A DNA stretch of 7,677 bases from Candidatus Saccharimonadota bacterium (GTDB lineage: Bacteria > Patescibacteriota > Saccharimonadia > UBA4664): the NCBI GenBank assembly GCA_029288275.1, contig JARIHM010000022.1:1-7677 (forward strand), in the 5' to 3' direction. The notes beneath the pieces were generated by a model. The model saw nothing but the letters and a program-made list of their open reading frames with translations, searched no databases and had not been told where the DNA came from. Both the position numbers and the translations under genes were made by a program. Below, one piece after another: positions 5,542 to 7,677 of the stretch (positions within the stretch are counted from its first letter, which is position 1; the number at the start of each line of letters is the position of its first letter).

Positions 5542-5565
5542 TTTTTCTAAACCTTGCCGTATTTT
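5537..5565 (+). promoter_or_regulatory. Promoter of the TrmB-like regulator gene
   Basis: TTGACT (5537-5542) and TATTTT (5560-5565) are 17 nt apart. The A of the start codon (5572) lies 7 nt after the -10 box, so transcription should begin at or next to the start codon and the mRNA would be leaderless. Confidence 0.65.
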
Positions 5566-5571
5566 TGAAGT

Positions 5572-6360
5572 ATGGACGAGCAACAACTCATTTCACACAT
5601 TGAAGAACTGGGGCTTAGTAATAAGGAGGCCCGGGTTTACGTGGCGTGCTTGATGGTGGGGCCGTCACCAGTGCAGCGTATTGCAGATCAATCTGGTATT
5701 AAGCGAGTCACTACCTATGTGATCTTGGAATCACTGGTTGGTCTGGGCTTGGTATCCCAAAGTATGAAAGGCAAGAAAACCTATTTCATTGCCGAAGATC
5801 CTAATAACCTGCACCGTTTAATCGAGAAACGCGAGCATGAGCTCAAGGAGCAAAAGCTCAACTTTGAACACATTTTGCCCGAGTTGAACGACTTAAAGTC
5901 AATCCCCAAAGATTCACCGAACGTACAATTTTATGATGGCGCTGAGGGCATTAAAGCCATCTTTAGTAGTTTTTATTCCAACATGAAGCCGGGTACCCGA
6001 GAGATCTACGGTATTAGCAACCTGGATCAACTGCATGCGTTCTTCCCAGACCTTGAGCGAGCTAGCAGTAACCCTGAGCGAGTGAAGTATGGTCTTCACA
6101 GTAAATTTATCTACACTAGTAAGCGCGGACCGATCTACCAGGCAAGCGATACCGATCGTAACCGGGAGTCACGCTTTATTCCCTATGATCGGTATCCATT
6201 GAGCGGCGACCTTACCATTGTGGGAGATCGGATCATTATGGTATCGCTCACGGGACAGCGGCCGATTGGCATTACCATCCAGAGCGCCGATTTGGCGGCT
6301 GGCATGCGGGCTATGTTTGAGATCCTCTGGGACTCGTCACGGCAATTTAACCAACAGTAA
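5572..6360 (+). CDS. TrmB-family transcriptional regulator
   Basis: This 262-residue protein resembles TrmB/sugar-type regulators, which bind operators through an N-terminal winged helix and sense a ligand with the C-terminal domain. The N-terminal part (about 1-75) reads as a winged helix: LGLSNKEARVYVACLMVGPSPVQRIADQSGIKRVTTYVILESLVGLGLVSQSMKGKKTYF, with the recognition helix near 41-57. A charged, probably coiled-coil linker (about 79-108) follows, and then an effector-like domain beginning VQFYDGAEGIKAIF (118-131) that continues to the C-terminus. No sugar ligand can be deduced. No Shine-Dalgarno precedes the ATG; a leaderless mRNA is predicted. The gene is divergent from comM with a 132-nt gap, so self-regulation or control of comM is plausible. 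I see no terminator after the stop, although another promoter starts 30 nt downstream. Confidence 0.9.
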   Translation: MDEQQLISHIEELGLSNKEARVYVACLMVGPSPVQRIADQSGIKRVTTYVILESLVGLGLVSQSMKGKKTYFIAEDPNNLHRLIEKREHELKEQKLNFEHILPELNDLKSIPKDSPNVQFYDGAEGIKAIFSSFYSNMKPGTREIYGISNLDQLHAFFPDLERASSNPERVKYGLHSKFIYTSKRGPIYQASDTDRNRESRFIPYDRYPLSGDLTIVGDRIIMVSLTGQRPIGITIQSADLAAGMRAMFEILWDSSRQFNQQ

Positions 6361-6390
6361 GCTGTAAGCTCGGATTGCGCAAAATAGTTC

Positions 6391-6419
6391 TTGAACTTTA
6401 ACGTAAAACATGTTACTGT
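6391..6419 (+). promoter_or_regulatory. Promoter of the predicted structured RNA
   Basis: TTGAAC (6391-6396) and TACTGT (6414-6419) are 17 nt apart, and the -10 box is preceded by TGT, forming an extended -10 element. Transcription would begin near 6426, two bases before the first hairpin of the RNA. Confidence 0.65.
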
Positions 6420-6425
6420 TCACGA

Positions 6426-6806
6426 ACGGTGGCAACCGCCACCCGTAGCTGCAGAGCCTGCTCTGCTGGACCCGAGGAGGGGAGATGGGCGGCTGATATG
6501 AAAACTCCCGCCTCCATCCCGGACCGTGGTCCGGGGGAGTACGAGTCTCGTAGCTACGCGGCGGGAGCATTCCGCTACGAGACAAATGAGGGCGGCGCTG
6601 CCCTCAGCCGCGGATGGGCCGTAAAGCAAGGTCTCTGTACCAGGGTAACCTTACTTTGCGGCCCCCGCTCAACTCACGAGAAGCTGATACCCGTCGATCA
6701 GCATTCTTACCTTTTAAACCAACGATCTCGTTGGTTTAACCCCTAGACTGTTATGACCAGGACCATTTGGTTTTGATCGTTAGACAGCTAGGGGTCTTTG
6801 CTTTTT
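6426..6806 (+). ncRNA. Unassigned structured RNA of about 380 nt
   Basis: The 449-nt gap between the regulator and the GalT-like gene holds a promoter, a chain of strong hairpins and a terminator, but no convincing protein gene. Stems readable by eye, in order: 6428-6433/6438-6443; 6451-6456/6461-6466; 6484-6492/6508-6518 (2-nt bulge); 6519-6524/6529-6534; 6545-6554/6574-6583 (10 bp perfect); 6587-6593/6600-6606; 6616-6632/6648-6664 (16 pairs, one mismatch, one G-U); 6683-6688/6697-6702; 6714-6723/6730-6739; then the terminator. An 8-bp perfect match of 6505-6512 with 6560-6567 would give a pseudoknot or a switch. I looked for the conserved cores of RNase P RNA, tmRNA, the SRP RNA tetraloop and 6S RNA and saw none. 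It may still be a diverged member of one of these classes. The promoter and terminator argue for a free-standing RNA rather than a leader of a downstream gene, because the next gene is on the opposite strand. Confidence 0.6.
6739..6806 (+). terminator. Terminator of the structured RNA
   Basis: ACCCCTAG (6739-6746) pairs with CTAGGGGT (6788-6795). After a one-base bulge at 6747, CTGT (6748-6751) pairs with ACAG (6784-6787). The stem is followed by TCTTTGCTTTTT up to 6806. The 32-nt region inside the stem can form a smaller ACCA/TGGT hairpin (6756-6759/6768-6771). The T-rich tract works in the plus direction only; no clear terminator is visible for the GalT-like gene arriving from the other side. 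Confidence 0.7.
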
Positions 6807-6809
6807 AAG

Positions 6810-7677
6810 CTAAACCTTGCCGCGGTACCATAGGGCTGCGTACTCCGGCGGGACAGGATTGATGATCACGCCCGTACCCATCTCGGCGCCGGCCCACTTA
6901 AAGGTGCGTGGCTCGACTTTGATGAGAAAATGATTATCCTGGTGCGGAATTGATTCTTGCAAGAAATAATTAAAACTAAGATTAGCTGCATCAAGACGAG
7001 TGGTAATTTTTTTCATAATCACTGCTAGCGAATGTAATTCACTTGCGTTAAGCTGGCCAAAGCTATTGAGGTGACGGCGGGGGAGTACCCAAGCGCCAAA
7101 GCCGGCTGAGGCTGCATAAGGGGCAATCGCTACCATATGCTTATCCTCAAAGATAATGCGAACATTCTGGGCCAGTTCCCAGGTAATGATATCGCAGTGG
7201 GCGCAAGAATTATGCTCATCTTGATAGTGCTTGAGGGCATCACTCTCGGATTCAATATGAGGCGGAATCATTGGCAGGCCGATGATTTGGCAGTGAGCAT
7301 GAGCCACACTGGCGCCAGCCATAGGGCCATCATTTTTGAATACCAACACATAGCGCACGCCTTCCAGCTGTTTGAGATAGGCTAGACGGTGGCGGTAGGC
7401 ATCAAAAATCTCCTCAATGTGCTCAAGGGGCAGCTCGGAGAACTCCTGGTTATGGTCAGGGGTATTGATGACGACTTCTTGAGCCCCATAGGCTTTAGGG
7501 TTGTCGACCGAGAGCGCCGGGTAGGCATTGGCAATGACGCGGACGCGCCAGTTTTTGGGTCCGGGAACGGCAAACAGCGCTGGTTCCTGGTTGTTGCAAA
7601 AGTGGCAACTCAAGCTGGGAATCTTGTGCGGCTCGGCTTGATGCGAGAACGAATCAGGTCGGAGATTACGTTTGGGC
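6810..7677 (-). CDS. galT: Galactose-1-phosphate uridylyltransferase-like protein, N-terminus cut off
   Basis: This is the C-terminal 288 residues of a GalT-like protein of the HIT superfamily, which exchanges UMP between UDP-glucose and galactose-1-phosphate in the Leloir pathway. The frame stays open to the window edge and reads RNLRPDSFSHQAEPHKIPSL just before CHFC, a typical GalT N-terminal segment, so the apparent TTG start at 7613 is not the true start. Visible residue numbers: CHFC 24-27 (metal knuckle), HAHCQ 126-130 with the catalytic His128 of the H-x-H-x-Q motif, a second CxxC at 158-161, and GFGAWVLPRRH. The later motif usually H-x-H is HFL (249-251). Full-length GalT has about 330 residues, so some 30-50 are probably missing. 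It converges on the structured RNA, and the stop is 3 nt from that RNA's T-tract. A different nucleotidyltransferase substrate cannot be excluded. Confidence 0.85.
   Translation of the reverse strand, partial: PKRNLRPDSFSHQAEPHKIPSLSCHFCNNQEPALFAVPGPKNWRVRVIANAYPALSVDNPKAYGAQEVVINTPDHNQEFSELPLEHIEEIFDAYRHRLAYLKQLEGVRYVLVFKNDGPMAGASVAHAHCQIIGLPMIPPHIESESDALKHYQDEHNSCAHCDIITWELAQNVRIIFEDKHMVAIAPYAASAGFGAWVLPRRHLNSFGQLNASELHSLAVIMKKITTRLDAANLSFNYFLQESIPHQDNHFLIKVEPRTFKWAGAEMGTGVIINPVPPEYAALWYRGKV

Noticed and set aside
6429..6746. Open frame of 105 codons (or 82 from the ATG at 6498) in the plus strand across the RNA region
   Set aside because: No proper ribosome-binding spacing, no recognisable protein features, the frame runs through every stem and stops within the terminator; base pairing explains the sequence better.
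6426..6806. RNase P RNA, tmRNA, SRP RNA or 6S RNA
   Set aside because: The conserved cores I know (P4/CR-I and CR-V of RNase P, the tRNA-like ends of tmRNA, the SRP tetraloop hairpin) are not visible on either strand; a covariance search is needed to exclude diverged forms.
1..7677. CRISPR arrays, insertion sequences, prophage genes, tRNA genes
   Set aside because: No spaced direct repeats, transposase or phage-like proteins, or cloverleaf-forming segments were found.

Overview
The window looks like chromosome of a candidate-phyla-radiation bacterium, most probably a Saccharibacteria (TM7) relative; this is inference, not proof. Reasons: compact genes with short or overlapping junctions; a short infC-rpmI-rplT operon; a DUF4446 protein; a bactofilin beside a lipid-kinase-like protein; a TrmB-family regulator divergent from a ComM-type ATPase; and a GalT-like protein with unusual motif variants. 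UGA acts as a normal stop (it ends comM), which argues against the Gracilibacteria/Absconditabacteria code where UGA is glycine. No transposase, phage gene, CRISPR array, tRNA or rRNA was seen.

Layout. Positions 6-570: a small unrecognised cysteine-containing protein gene (minus strand) with its own promoter, next to a perfect 25-bp hairpin that terminates the ribosomal operon. Positions 579-1690: infC, rpmI and rplT (minus), overlapping one another and driven by a strong promoter. infC appears to start at an AUC codon. Positions 1718-3553: a second minus-strand operon encoding a DUF4446 membrane protein, a bactofilin and a diacylglycerol-kinase-fold protein with several altered active-site motifs. 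Positions 3587-3931: a divergent small membrane protein that seems to be translated from a leaderless mRNA; it ends 2 nt from the end of comM. Positions 3934-5530: comM (minus) with tandem promoters. Positions 5526-6360: a TrmB-like regulator (plus), also apparently leaderless; its -35 box and that of comM lie back to back and form a palindrome. Positions 6361-6809: no convincing protein gene, but a well-formed promoter, at least eight hairpins and a terminator, most simply read as a stand-alone structured RNA of about 380 nt that I cannot assign to a known class. Positions 6810-7677: the C-terminal part of a GalT-like nucleotidyltransferase (minus), cut by the right edge.

The genes fall into three themes: translation (IF3, L35, L20), cell envelope (DUF4446, bactofilin, lipid-kinase-like protein, small membrane protein) and DNA uptake or recombination (ComM with an adjacent regulator). 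The most interesting items are the unassigned structured RNA, the AUC start of infC and the shared palindrome between comM and the TrmB-like gene.
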